A stretch of 30,765 nucleotides of DNA from Planctomycetota bacterium (lineage in GTDB: Bacteria; Planctomycetota; Phycisphaerae; Phycisphaerales; UBA1924), in NCBI GenBank assembly GCA_023432465.1, contig JAEYUO010000118.1, positions 1 through 30,765 on the forward strand, given 5' to 3'. The notes under the pieces were generated by a model. It was not told the origin of the DNA, made no database searches, and worked only from the letters and a program-made list of their open reading frames with translations. A program made the position numbers and the translations under genes. The stretch's first letter is position 1. Every line of letters begins with the position of its first letter. Shown one piece after another: positions 22,561-29,348 of this stretch.

Positions 22561-24849
22561 TCAGGGGGTCTCGACGACCTGCCGGTCGCTCTTGGTGAGC
22601 CTCATCTGGGCGTTGCCGGCGGCGGCGACGCGGGTCTGGAGGAGCAGCAGCGCATGCTGGAGCTGGAGGTCGACGCCATCGTCGATCAGCTTGCGGGGGT
22701 CGGGGGGAGGAGTCTTCGAAACGACGATGTTGCCGTGCTCGTCGATGGGGAGCACATCGGCATCCTGGCGGAGCTTGAGGGCATCGACTTCCTGCTCCGG
22801 GAGCATCTCGACGCGGAGATTGGGATCGACGCCCCAGGTGGAATCGCCCGGGCGGCGGTGGAGGATGCGACCATCGGGGAGCTTGTAGTGCTGGGTCGTG
22901 AGCTTCATCTTCGCGTTTTCGGCGAGGTCGAAGACGTTCTGCACGCTGCCCTTGCCGAAGGAGCGCTGACCGACGACGACGGCGTCGATGTCGCCCTTGT
23001 CGGCGTAGTGGCGGATCGCGCCGGAGACGATCTCGCTGGCGGAGGCCGAGCCCTCGTTGATGAGCACGACGACGGGGACGCCCGCGAGGCGAGCGCCCGA
23101 CGGTGTGGCCCGCTTGGTCTCGCCGGGGGTTGTGCCCTGCGTAGAGACGATCGTGCCCTCGCGGATGAAGGTATTGGCGACGCTGACGGCCTCGGTGAGC
23201 AGACCGCCGGGGTTGAAGCGGAGGTCGAGGATCATGCCGCGGAGCGACCCGGCGGCTCGCATCTGGCTGATCGCGGCGTGCAGGTCCTTGGTGGTGTCCT
23301 CGGTGAACTGCAGGAGTCGGACATAGCCGATGCCGGCGACGGGGTCGATGTACCAGTCCCACTGGTCCTCGCGGACACCGTTGCGCTTCCAACCCTTGAC
23401 GGTCGCGAGGGGGATGAGCTGCCGCTTGAGGGGGAAGTCGATCTCCTTGAAGAGATCCTTGCCGTTCTCGTCGGTCTCGCCGGTGAGGCGCTCGACCGTG
23501 AGCGTGACGCCAGTATCGGCGGGGCCGGTGATGAGATCGACCGCCTGGTTGACGGTGATGCCGACTGCGGACTTGCCGTCGATCCGCGAGATGCGGTCGC
23601 CCTGACGGATGCCCGCGCGCTGGGCGGGGGTGCCCTCGATGGGGGTGACGACCTTGATCATCTGCGAGTCGTCATCCATCTGGATCTGGATGCCCACGCC
23701 GCGGAAGTTGCCCTGGGTCATGCGGTTGAAGCGGGCGAGTTCATCGGGCCAGATGATGGCGGAGAACTCGTCGAACTTCTGCATGGCACCGTTGCCGAAC
23801 TCGTGAAGGATCGCGGTCTCCGGCAAGCGGACGGTGGACTTGCCTGCGGCGATGGTGTCCTTGATGACATCGATGAGGGTGTTGTTGGAGACGATGGTGT
23901 TCGGGTTCTTGAGCTCGTCGGTGCGATCGGAGATGAACGCGAGCATCTTGGCGCGGCCCTCGGCATCGTCGAGCGACTCGAAGGTCTTGCGGAGATCGCT
24001 GGTGGTGACCATGACGCCGATCGCCTCGAGCCCGCCGATGAGGGCATCGCGCATGGGCACGCGGTCGATCTGCTGTCGTGTCGCGCTGAAGATCGCCCGC
24101 GCGACGGTGAGTTCATCAACACCGTCGAGCTTTGCGCGGTAGTCCTCGCCGAGGCCGTTGTAGGCGGGGAGGGGGTCCTTGCCGTCGCGGATGCGCTCGT
24201 CGTTGCGGAGTTCCCAGAAACGCTCCGGGGCGTAGAGGCGGATCATCGAGAGCCGCTGGCCCAGGCGTTTGACATCGTCCTTGTAGGTGCCGGTCTCCTC
24301 GAGCAGGACGTTGAGCCGCCAGAAGAGCTCGTTGGCGGTGAACCAGTCGCCGCGGGACTCGGCCTCGTGCGCGGCGGTATCGGCGCGCTTGGCCAGGTCC
24401 ACGATGCGGGGCTGCTGGAGCAGGGCGGGCTTGGCATCCTGAGGGGTGAGCATGTAGAGCTCGACCGCGAACTTGAGCGCATCGGAGATGGCGACGGGTT
24501 CGGTCTGGTCGATCTTCTCGGCAAGCTTCGTCTCGACCTCGGCAATCTTCTCGGCGCGGGTGGCCTCGCGCTTGGCGATGTTGGCTTCGAGGGAGGCGAA
24601 GGCCGCGCGGAGCGAGTCGAGGGATTCGTGCAACTGCTCGCCATCAAGCTCGTGTGAGAGGGCGAGGAGGTCGCCTGGGTTGTTGCTGCGAGCCGCGGAC
24701 CAGACGCGGGTCGAGAGATCGCCGACGGTCGCGACCTGCGTGGTGGCCGTCTGGGCGATTGCCTCTCGGGCCGGCGCGAGGGAAGCCGCAAAGCCCGCGA
24801 TGGCGAGTACCAGCGGGAGAGCAAACCTGGCTGCACGGATGTTCTTCAT
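22561..24849 (-). CDS. Secreted S41 C-terminal processing peptidase with PDZ domain
   Basis: A 762-residue exported serine peptidase of the CtpA/Prc group. Residues 1-32 are a signal peptide (FALPLVLAIAGFAASLAPA). A long helical region (about 40-375) of unknown role contains charged coiled-coil-like stretches (ANIAKREATRAEKIAEVETK). The PDZ domain spans about 380-455 (FRGVGIQI...GTPAQRAGIRQGDRISRIDG). The peptidase domain follows, with the substrate-binding RFNPGG (544-549), the nucleophile S603 in EGSASASEIVSGA and the general base K633 in RSFGKGSVQ. Typical family members are 400-700 residues, so the N-terminal extension is notable. GAGGAG precedes ATG 24849, whose ATGA overlaps the stop of a possible 71-residue gene. 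It likely trims or degrades periplasmic proteins. A strong terminator follows. Confidence 0.93.
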   Translation of the reverse strand: MKNIRAARFALPLVLAIAGFAASLAPAREAIAQTATTQVATVGDLSTRVWSAARSNNPGDLLALSHELDGEQLHESLDSLRAAFASLEANIAKREATRAEKIAEVETKLAEKIDQTEPVAISDALKFAVELYMLTPQDAKPALLQQPRIVDLAKRADTAAHEAESRGDWFTANELFWRLNVLLEETGTYKDDVKRLGQRLSMIRLYAPERFWELRNDERIRDGKDPLPAYNGLGEDYRAKLDGVDELTVARAIFSATRQQIDRVPMRDALIGGLEAIGVMVTTSDLRKTFESLDDAEGRAKMLAFISDRTDELKNPNTIVSNNTLIDVIKDTIAAGKSTVRLPETAILHEFGNGAMQKFDEFSAIIWPDELARFNRMTQGNFRGVGIQIQMDDDSQMIKVVTPIEGTPAQRAGIRQGDRISRIDGKSAVGITVNQAVDLITGPADTGVTLTVERLTGETDENGKDLFKEIDFPLKRQLIPLATVKGWKRNGVREDQWDWYIDPVAGIGYVRLLQFTEDTTKDLHAAISQMRAAGSLRGMILDLRFNPGGLLTEAVSVANTFIREGTIVSTQGTTPGETKRATPSGARLAGVPVVVLINEGSASASEIVSGAIRHYADKGDIDAVVVGQRSFGKGSVQNVFDLAENAKMKLTTQHYKLPDGRILHRRPGDSTWGVDPNLRVEMLPEQEVDALKLRQDADVLPIDEHGNIVVSKTPPPDPRKLIDDGVDLQLQHALLLLQTRVAAAGNAQMRLTKSDRQVVETP

Positions 24850-25061
24850 ATCAGCTCCTCGGAGAACGCGAAACTGTTGGCACTTTCGTGGTGTCCGGAC
24901 GTAATACGAACAGCTTCGGGTTCGTGTTCTTTCCTGACTCGATTCCTGACCAGTAAGACGCAGGACTCCCCGGTTTCTGGCGTGAGGGCATCGACCAGAG
25001 CGGAGCGGTACCCGAGTTCGTCACGAAAAACGGAGGGACGAACGAGGCGAATGGCCATCAT
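24846..25061 (-). CDS. Possible 71-residue protein overlapping the peptidase start
   Basis: Begins MMAIRLVRPSVFRDELGYRS and ends FAFSEELI, with TGA overlapping the peptidase ATG (ATGA, 24846-24849). It is charged and soluble, with no membrane helix and no recognised family. The overlap is the main argument for reality: this arrangement occurs between coupled genes elsewhere in the window. Against it, the start has only a weak ribosome site (CAGG about ten bases off) and third-position GC is lower than in neighbours. It may instead be untranslated leader. Confidence 0.35.
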   Translation of the reverse strand: MMAIRLVRPSVFRDELGYRSALVDALTPETGESCVLLVRNRVRKEHEPEAVRITSGHHESANSFAFSEELI

Positions 25062-25082
25062 ATCGGAACCTGTTTCCATTCG

Positions 25083-25097
25083 GGGTTCGTGGAACCC
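25083..25097. other. Small perfect hairpin in the leader region
   Basis: GGGTTC (25083-25088) pairs with GAACCC (25092-25097) around three bases, in the 143-base gap between the MFS stop and the 71-residue frame. The gap otherwise shows no gene and no convincing promoter hexamers. Confidence 0.3.
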
Positions 25098-25204
25098 TTC
25101 GCAGGGCCGCTGCGTGGGGCTGAGTATCGGTTCGCGGCCCGATTGCCCGAGATTCGATACCGTCCGAAAAGCGGGGGGGTTGCGGGAAGGGGAAGGGGGA
25201 GGCG

Positions 25205-26539
25205 TCAGGCCTTGGGTTGACCGGCGGCCCGGCGGGCAATGTGCAGGCCGAAGGCGGCGGCGGCGAGGGCGATCAGGCAGACCAGCAGGGCCATGACGGG
25301 CTCGTAGGCCATGGCGGGGGTGAGCCGGGAATCGGCGATGGCGATGGCCGCGATGCCGCAGGCGGGGCCGACGGAGTAGCCGATGCCGATGAGGGTCTCG
25401 TGCACGCCGCCGGCATCGACCTCGGCCGCGCCGACCTCCATGGCGTAGTAGAGGGCGGAGCAGTAGATGATGCCGATTCCGACGCCCAGGGCGGCAAGGG
25501 CGAGGATGATGACGGTGAGCGCCGCGGCCTTGGGGAGGAGCAGGGGGGCGAGGACCGTGATCGCGAAGGAGACGACGAGAATGCCGCCGCCCCAGATGAC
25601 GGTGGACCACTTGCCGTGCCAGCCGTGCCAGCGCTCCATGGCGATGAAGGTGAAGACGCGGGTGAGGAGCCACGTGGAGGCGATCGTGGTCGCGAGCCGG
25701 GTCTCGATGCCCAGTGCGCCGAGCGCACCGGGGAGGTATGGCGAGAGTGTGCTGATGAAGAGGAAGGCGGTGGGGAGGAGGATGCGGAGGAAGGTGAGGA
25801 GCTGGGTGTAGACCGGGGGGTGGGGGATGTGCTCGTGGTGGGCGTGCTTGCCGGGGCGGGGCGTGAAGGTGCGGAGCAGCACGGCGGCGGCGAGGATGTG
25901 CACGAGGCTGAGGCCCTGCATGGAGAGAAGGGCATCGCGCTCGATGATGGGGCCGATGATGGGGAGGGAGACCACCAGCGCGCCGGCCCAGCAGACATTG
26001 AACTTGCCGGTGGCGGAGCGGAGCTGGTGGTCGGACCGGCCGCCGGCGAGGAAGGCCTCGACCATCGGCCACATCGCGCCGCTCAAGGGGGAGTAGAGGG
26101 CGATGAGAACCCAGATGGACCACGCGCCGCTGACCTTGGCCGCGAGCGTGGAGGGGGAGGTCTCGGTGACGGGCGCGAGTTCGCCGGCGAGCTGCTGGGC
26201 GAGGGAGGGGAGCCAGCAGAGCGCGGCCATCAGAAACATGATCAGGGCGAGAACGGTCCGCGGCGTGATCGACCGGGCACGGGCGAGGCGACGGAGGAGA
26301 GGGCCGATGAAGATCGCGCCGGGGATGTAGGTGAGGCCATAGACCAGGCCGAGTCCGAAGCGTTCGGCGGGGCCAAAGCCGTAGCCCTCGCGCGCGATGA
26401 AGAAGATCCCCTGGTAGATGATCGCCGAGCCGATCGAGTTCAGGAAGGTGAACGCGAGCACGGCCCAGAGCGGCGTGGGGGCGGAGGCGGAGCTTTGCGG
26501 GAGATCGGGCGAGGGGAAGGGGGGCGGTGGGGGTGCCAT
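25205..26539 (-). CDS. MFS-type membrane transporter
   Basis: A 444-residue polytopic membrane protein with about twelve hydrophobic segments, the standard major facilitator size. Recognisable stretches include LWAVLAFTFLNSIGSAIIYQGIFF as the first helix in outline, GLVYGLTYIPGAIFIGPLLRRLARARS with a basic loop between helices 2 and 3, a His-rich cytoplasmic loop in the middle (GKHAHHEHIPHPP), and VDAGGVHETLIGIGYSVGPACGI near the end. Substrate is not evident; the His-rich loop sits where the two six-helix halves join. ATG 26539 begins MAPPPPPFPSPD; an upstream in-frame ATG at 26650 would run back through the tRNA-Arg gene and is rejected. No ribosome site is seen, so translation may be leaderless. 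Confidence 0.82.
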   Translation of the reverse strand: MAPPPPPFPSPDLPQSSASAPTPLWAVLAFTFLNSIGSAIIYQGIFFIAREGYGFGPAERFGLGLVYGLTYIPGAIFIGPLLRRLARARSITPRTVLALIMFLMAALCWLPSLAQQLAGELAPVTETSPSTLAAKVSGAWSIWVLIALYSPLSGAMWPMVEAFLAGGRSDHQLRSATGKFNVCWAGALVVSLPIIGPIIERDALLSMQGLSLVHILAAAVLLRTFTPRPGKHAHHEHIPHPPVYTQLLTFLRILLPTAFLFISTLSPYLPGALGALGIETRLATTIASTWLLTRVFTFIAMERWHGWHGKWSTVIWGGGILVVSFAITVLAPLLLPKAAALTVIILALAALGVGIGIIYCSALYYAMEVGAAEVDAGGVHETLIGIGYSVGPACGIAAIAIADSRLTPAMAYEPVMALLVCLIALAAAAFGLHIARRAAGQPKA

Positions 26540-26576
26540 AGTGTGCGCGCGGCGGGGAGGGCGGCGAGCGGAAGTG

Positions 26577-26605
26577 TTGCCTTGCGCGCGGGCCGATCGT
26601 AGCAT
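26577..26605 (+). promoter_or_regulatory. Promoter of tRNA-Arg
   Basis: TTGCCT (26577-26582), a 17-base spacer, then TAGCAT (26600-26605), each four of six consensus bases at ideal spacing. The start would be near 26612, 24 bases before the mature tRNA. Confidence 0.4.
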
Positions 26606-26635
26606 CGGCGGCTGTGCGGCTGCGCACGGTGACGA

Positions 26636-26709
26636 GTACTCGTAGCTCAATTGGATAGAGCGCTGCCCTCCGAAGGCAGAGGTTGTGGGTTCAAGTCCCG
26701 CCGAGTACG
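26636..26709 (+). tRNA. tRNA-Arg (anticodon CCG)
   Basis: Full cloverleaf: acceptor stem GTACTCG (26636-26642) with CGAGTAC (26702-26708), discriminator G; D arm GCTC...GAGC; anticodon stem CTGCC with GGCAG enclosing the loop CTCCGAA, anticodon CCG reading CGG; T arm GTGGG-TTCAAGT-CCCGC. The 3' CCA is not encoded and must be added by the CCA enzyme. Confidence 0.96.
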
Positions 26710-26790
26710 TTGAGGGGGAATCCGAGGTAGGCTGTGCACTTCTGGAAGCGGCGTTGGCGGAATGCCAACAAGCCCGTGGAGGCGTGCGCC

Positions 26791-27435
26791 ATGAAGATTC
26801 AATCGCAAACGGGTGCGGCGGACGGGTTTGATGCCCGGGCCATCACGCGTCCGGATCCGCTGCTGCTCAAGTACTACACGATTCTGTCGCTCATCACAGG
26901 TCCGCTGTGCGTGCTGCTGTTCCCGCCGATGTACTTCAAGTACCACACGCTTCGGTACCGGTTTGATGATGAGGGTGTCGCGGCGAGTTGGGGGATCCTG
27001 TGGCGGCAGGAGGTGTATCTGACGTATCGGCGCATCCAGGACATTCATGTCAGCCGCGGCGTCATTCAGCGGTGGCTGGGCCTGGCGAACATCTCGGTTC
27101 AGACGGCTTCGGGGAGCGCGATGCCGGAGCTCACGATCGAGGGGATTCCGCAATACGACGCGCTGCGGGACTTTTTGTATGAGCAGATGCGCGGCGCGAA
27201 GGGGCAGGGTGGCAAGGACGGAGTGATCAAACGGGAGGAGCACGCGGCGGCCGCGCAGCCGGGCGTGGTGAACGGCGGGGCGGAGCGGGAGGCGGTGGAG
27301 GATGAGGCGCTGTCGCTCTTGCGTCAGGTTCGCGATGAGCTTGCGCTGGTCCGGACGAAGCGGGAGCGGCGCGAGGTGCGTGGGGATGGTCGCGTGGGCG
27401 GGGGCAACGCGGGGAGCGGGGGAGGTGCCGCGTGA
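26791..27435 (+). CDS. Bacterial PH-domain membrane protein (YdbS-like)
   Basis: A 214-residue protein of the bacterial PH-domain (DUF304/YdbS) type. Near residues 25-50 is a hydrophobic segment (ILSLITGPLCVLLFPPMYFKY), then the PH-like domain: LRYRFDDEGVAASWGILWRQEVYLTYRRIQDIHVSRGVIQRWLGLANISVQTAS in outline, the usual order of an inward-facing beta domain with a conserved I/V-QD-I-x-V core. The C-terminal third is charged and low in complexity. ATG 26791 has GGAGG (26778-26782) eight bases before it; an in-frame GTG at 26734 has none. It overlaps the next gene's GTG start by four bases (27432-27435). Such paired proteins are thought to sit at the membrane and affect envelope resistance in Bacillus; the role here is unknown. 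Confidence 0.8.
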   Translation: MKIQSQTGAADGFDARAITRPDPLLLKYYTILSLITGPLCVLLFPPMYFKYHTLRYRFDDEGVAASWGILWRQEVYLTYRRIQDIHVSRGVIQRWLGLANISVQTASGSAMPELTIEGIPQYDALRDFLYEQMRGAKGQGGKDGVIKREEHAAAAQPGVVNGGAEREAVEDEALSLLRQVRDELALVRTKRERREVRGDGRVGGGNAGSGGGAA

Positions 27436-28226
27436 GCGTGCCTACCGCGAACAAACCGATCGACCGCGCGGCGGAGTGGGTGTACGAGGGCGTGTGGGGG
27501 GTGCTGGCGGGGCTGTTCAATGTGCCGCGGGATGCGCCGGAGTTGCCTGCGCTGGGCGGGTTGGAGGCGGAACGCTTCCGGCCGTCGCCGAACTACCTGG
27601 CGATGCAGAAGACGATCTTCTGGATCGTGCTGGCGATCGTGGATGTGGCGATCATGGCGGCGTGGTTGATCATCGCAATCGTGGAGCCGATCGCGGGTGC
27701 GTTGCTGCTGTTGCCCGCGCTTGCGCTGGCGATCGTGCCGGACATTTTGGCGTACGTCGCGCTGCATCTGCGGTACGACACGATGTGGTACGTGCTCAAC
27801 GAGCGGAGCGTGCGGATTCGACGCGGGGTGTGGGTGATTCAGGAAACGACGATCACGTTCGAGAACATCCAGAATGTGATGGTGATTCAGGGCCCGTTGC
27901 AGCGGTGGTACGGCGTGGCGACGGTGGTGATCCAGACCGCGGGCGGCGGGGGCGGGGTGCCGGGGCAGGCGAGCGGAGGCGGGAGGAACATGGGGCTGAT
28001 CGAGGGTGTGGAGGATGCGCCGCGCCTGCGGGACTTGTTCCTGGCGAAGATGAAGGTGTCGCGGGGTGCGGGGCTGGGGGATGAGCGACATTCCGAAGTT
28101 GCCGAGCACGCGGGTGGTGCGCTTGCGGCGCGAGGGAGCGGGCGCGGCGGGTGGACACCGGCGCACATCATCGCGCTGCGGGAGATGCTCGATGAGGCGA
28201 AACGGGCGAACGCGGCGGTGAGGTGA
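27432..28226 (+). CDS. Bacterial PH-domain membrane protein (YdbS/YdbT-like partner)
   Basis: A 264-residue protein, the second of the PH-domain pair. It has two close membrane helices (IFWIVLAIVDVAIMAAWLII and IAGALLLLPALALAIVPDIL in outline, residues about 60-110), then the PH-like domain beginning LRYDTMWYVLNERSVRIRRGVWVIQETTITFENIQNVMVIQG in outline, with the ENIQNVMV core that matches the QDIHV core of the first protein. A Gly-rich insertion (GGGGGVPGQASGGG) interrupts the second half, and the tail is charged. The GTG start (27432) overlaps the stop of the first gene, so the two are co-translated. It is convergent with the VIT1-like gene, 30 bases away. YdbT proteins have more PH copies than this one, so YdbT is not claimed. 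Confidence 0.78.
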   Translation: MSVPTANKPIDRAAEWVYEGVWGVLAGLFNVPRDAPELPALGGLEAERFRPSPNYLAMQKTIFWIVLAIVDVAIMAAWLIIAIVEPIAGALLLLPALALAIVPDILAYVALHLRYDTMWYVLNERSVRIRRGVWVIQETTITFENIQNVMVIQGPLQRWYGVATVVIQTAGGGGGVPGQASGGGRNMGLIEGVEDAPRLRDLFLAKMKVSRGAGLGDERHSEVAEHAGGALAARGSGRGGWTPAHIIALREMLDEAKRANAAVR

Positions 28227-28255
28227 AGGAATCTCAGACCGGGCCGCAATGCCGA

Positions 28256-28921
28256 TTAGCCGCCCAAAGCGATGGTGATGCCCACGAGCAGCGTGCCGAG
28301 GAACGCCATGGCCAGGCCCATGAGCCACTTGTTCCGGCCGGCGTAGCAGCCGAGTTTGTAGCCGCACAGGAACATCATGACAATGGCGATCCCGTTGGAG
28401 ATGCGGAGCGCGAGCATCGCATCGTGCAGGAAGATGAACGGGACCACGACGGGAAACGTGGAAAGGCAGACGAGCAGGAAGACGGCGATCGCCCCGCGCC
28501 AGGCATCGGGACCGAGCCCGAGCCGGTCTGGCGGTTCCTCGAGCGCGGCGAGACGGGTGCGGAGGGCCTCGAGGTCCTGATCTGAGGTGATCTGCGCGAC
28601 GATCGGGGGCAGGGCATCGGCGATGAGCGACCGGGCGCGGGCGTGATCAGCGTCGGCCCTCACGGCGTTGAAGATCTGGCGCTTTCGACCCTGCTCGGTG
28701 ATGATCGCCACCAAGTACATGACCGCATCCACCATGCCCCAGGCGAGGTTGCAGCCGATCGCGCCGATGAGCATCGTGCGGACCTCTTCGCGGCCGTCGG
28801 TCGCGGCGCTGAGCGTGCCGGTGAACGTGAGGGCCATGATGAGCCCGAAGAGAATCTCGGAGATCCGCTCGATGGGGCTGAGGATGCGCTTCAGGGCGCG
28901 GGGGGCTGCGGGTTCGGACAT
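28256..28921 (-). CDS. VIT1/CCC1-like membrane protein
   Basis: A 221-residue membrane protein with about five helices. The N-terminal block RISEILFGLIMALTFTGTLS, followed by EEVRTMLIGAIGCNLAWGMVDAVMYLV, is characteristic of bacterial proteins assigned to the VIT1/CCC1 family. That family moves iron or manganese in yeast and plants; transport by this shorter bacterial group has not been shown to my knowledge. The middle region (about 85-135) is a charged cytoplasmic domain, and the C-terminal part holds three helices ending FLGTLLVGITIALGG. ATG 28921 has no clear ribosome site. Downstream on the other strand the PH-domain gene ends 30 bases away. Confidence 0.75.
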   Translation of the reverse strand: MSEPAAPRALKRILSPIERISEILFGLIMALTFTGTLSAATDGREEVRTMLIGAIGCNLAWGMVDAVMYLVAIITEQGRKRQIFNAVRADADHARARSLIADALPPIVAQITSDQDLEALRTRLAALEEPPDRLGLGPDAWRGAIAVFLLVCLSTFPVVVPFIFLHDAMLALRISNGIAIVMMFLCGYKLGCYAGRNKWLMGLAMAFLGTLLVGITIALGG

Positions 28922-29142
28922 CTCGGCCAGTCTAACTGGGCGGCTTGATTCCGACAGGTAGCGAAAGGACTGATGCGGCGGAAGGGTGGCCGGGTTATCG
29001 GAGGATCCCGGGGAGGGGCATGCCGCTTCGCGGCATCACCGGCCGGAAAGTCGAGGCCGCGGGAAGCACCCTCACCGGGCTGGCCTGACGGCCTCGCCAA
29101 CTCTCCCCGTTCAAAGCAACCTGGAGAGGGCGCGGAAACTGC
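28922..29142. other. Intergenic region with a perfect small hairpin
   Basis: No gene is visible between the VIT1-like start and the tRNA-Gly terminator. ATGCCGC (29020-29026) and GCGGCAT (29030-29036) form a seven-pair hairpin with a TTC loop. The promoter of the VIT1-like gene should be here but its hexamers are not clear. Confidence 0.4.
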
Positions 29143-29181
29143 AAAAAACACAAATGCCCCGCGAGCGACGGGGCATCTGTG
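29143..29181 (-). terminator. Rho-independent terminator after tRNA-Gly
   Basis: On the minus strand a 13-pair stem, CACAGATGCCCCG with CGGGGCATTTGTG (29169-29181 and 29149-29161; one G-U), seven-base loop, followed directly by six T (29143-29148). It ends the tRNA-Gly transcript about 45 bases beyond the tRNA. A second small stem (AGGCCC/GGGCCT, 29194-29214) lies between. Confidence 0.9.
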
Positions 29182-29224
29182 CGATTGATCTGGAGGCCCT
29201 TGTTCGGAGGGCCTGGGTCGAAAA

Positions 29225-29296
29225 AGCGGGCGAAGGGACTTGAACCCTCGACTTCTACCTTGGCAAGGTAGCGCTCTACCACTGAGCTACGCCCGC
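29225..29296 (-). tRNA. tRNA-Gly (anticodon GCC)
   Basis: Read on the minus strand: acceptor GCGGGCG (from 29296) with CGCCCGC (ending 29226), discriminator T (29225) as usual for glycine; D arm GCTC...GAGC; anticodon stem CTACC with GGTAG around TTGCCAA, anticodon GCC reading GGC; T arm GAGGG-TTCAAGT-CCCTT. CCA is not encoded; four more T follow the discriminator. Confidence 0.96.
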
Positions 29297-29307
29297 GAAG
29301 CGGAGTG

Positions 29308-29336
29308 ACTATCGGCTGGTCGAGGCGGAGAGTCAA
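29308..29336 (-). promoter_or_regulatory. Promoter of tRNA-Gly
   Basis: On the minus strand TTGACT (29331-29336), a 17-base spacer, then GATAGT (29308-29313): five and four of six consensus bases. The start would be near 29301, a few bases before the mature tRNA 5' end. It sits between the DsbD-like stop (29349) and the tRNA. Confidence 0.65.
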
Positions 29337-29348
29337 GTCCGGGGGTGG

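Noticed and set aside
22654..24657. Plus-strand 667-residue open frame opposite the S41 peptidase
   Set aside because: Very long but composed of Glu/Val/Leu/Asp/Gly as expected from the complement of the peptidase codons; no domain recognisable.
24846..26627. Long minus-strand frame overlapping the MFS gene
   Set aside because: Arg/His/Pro-rich over the MFS coding region in a different frame; only its last 71 codons might be real and are listed separately.
26540..26650. Upstream start of the MFS gene at 26650
   Set aside because: It would place the coding start inside the tRNA-Arg gene and adds a Pro/Arg-rich stretch with no conservation.
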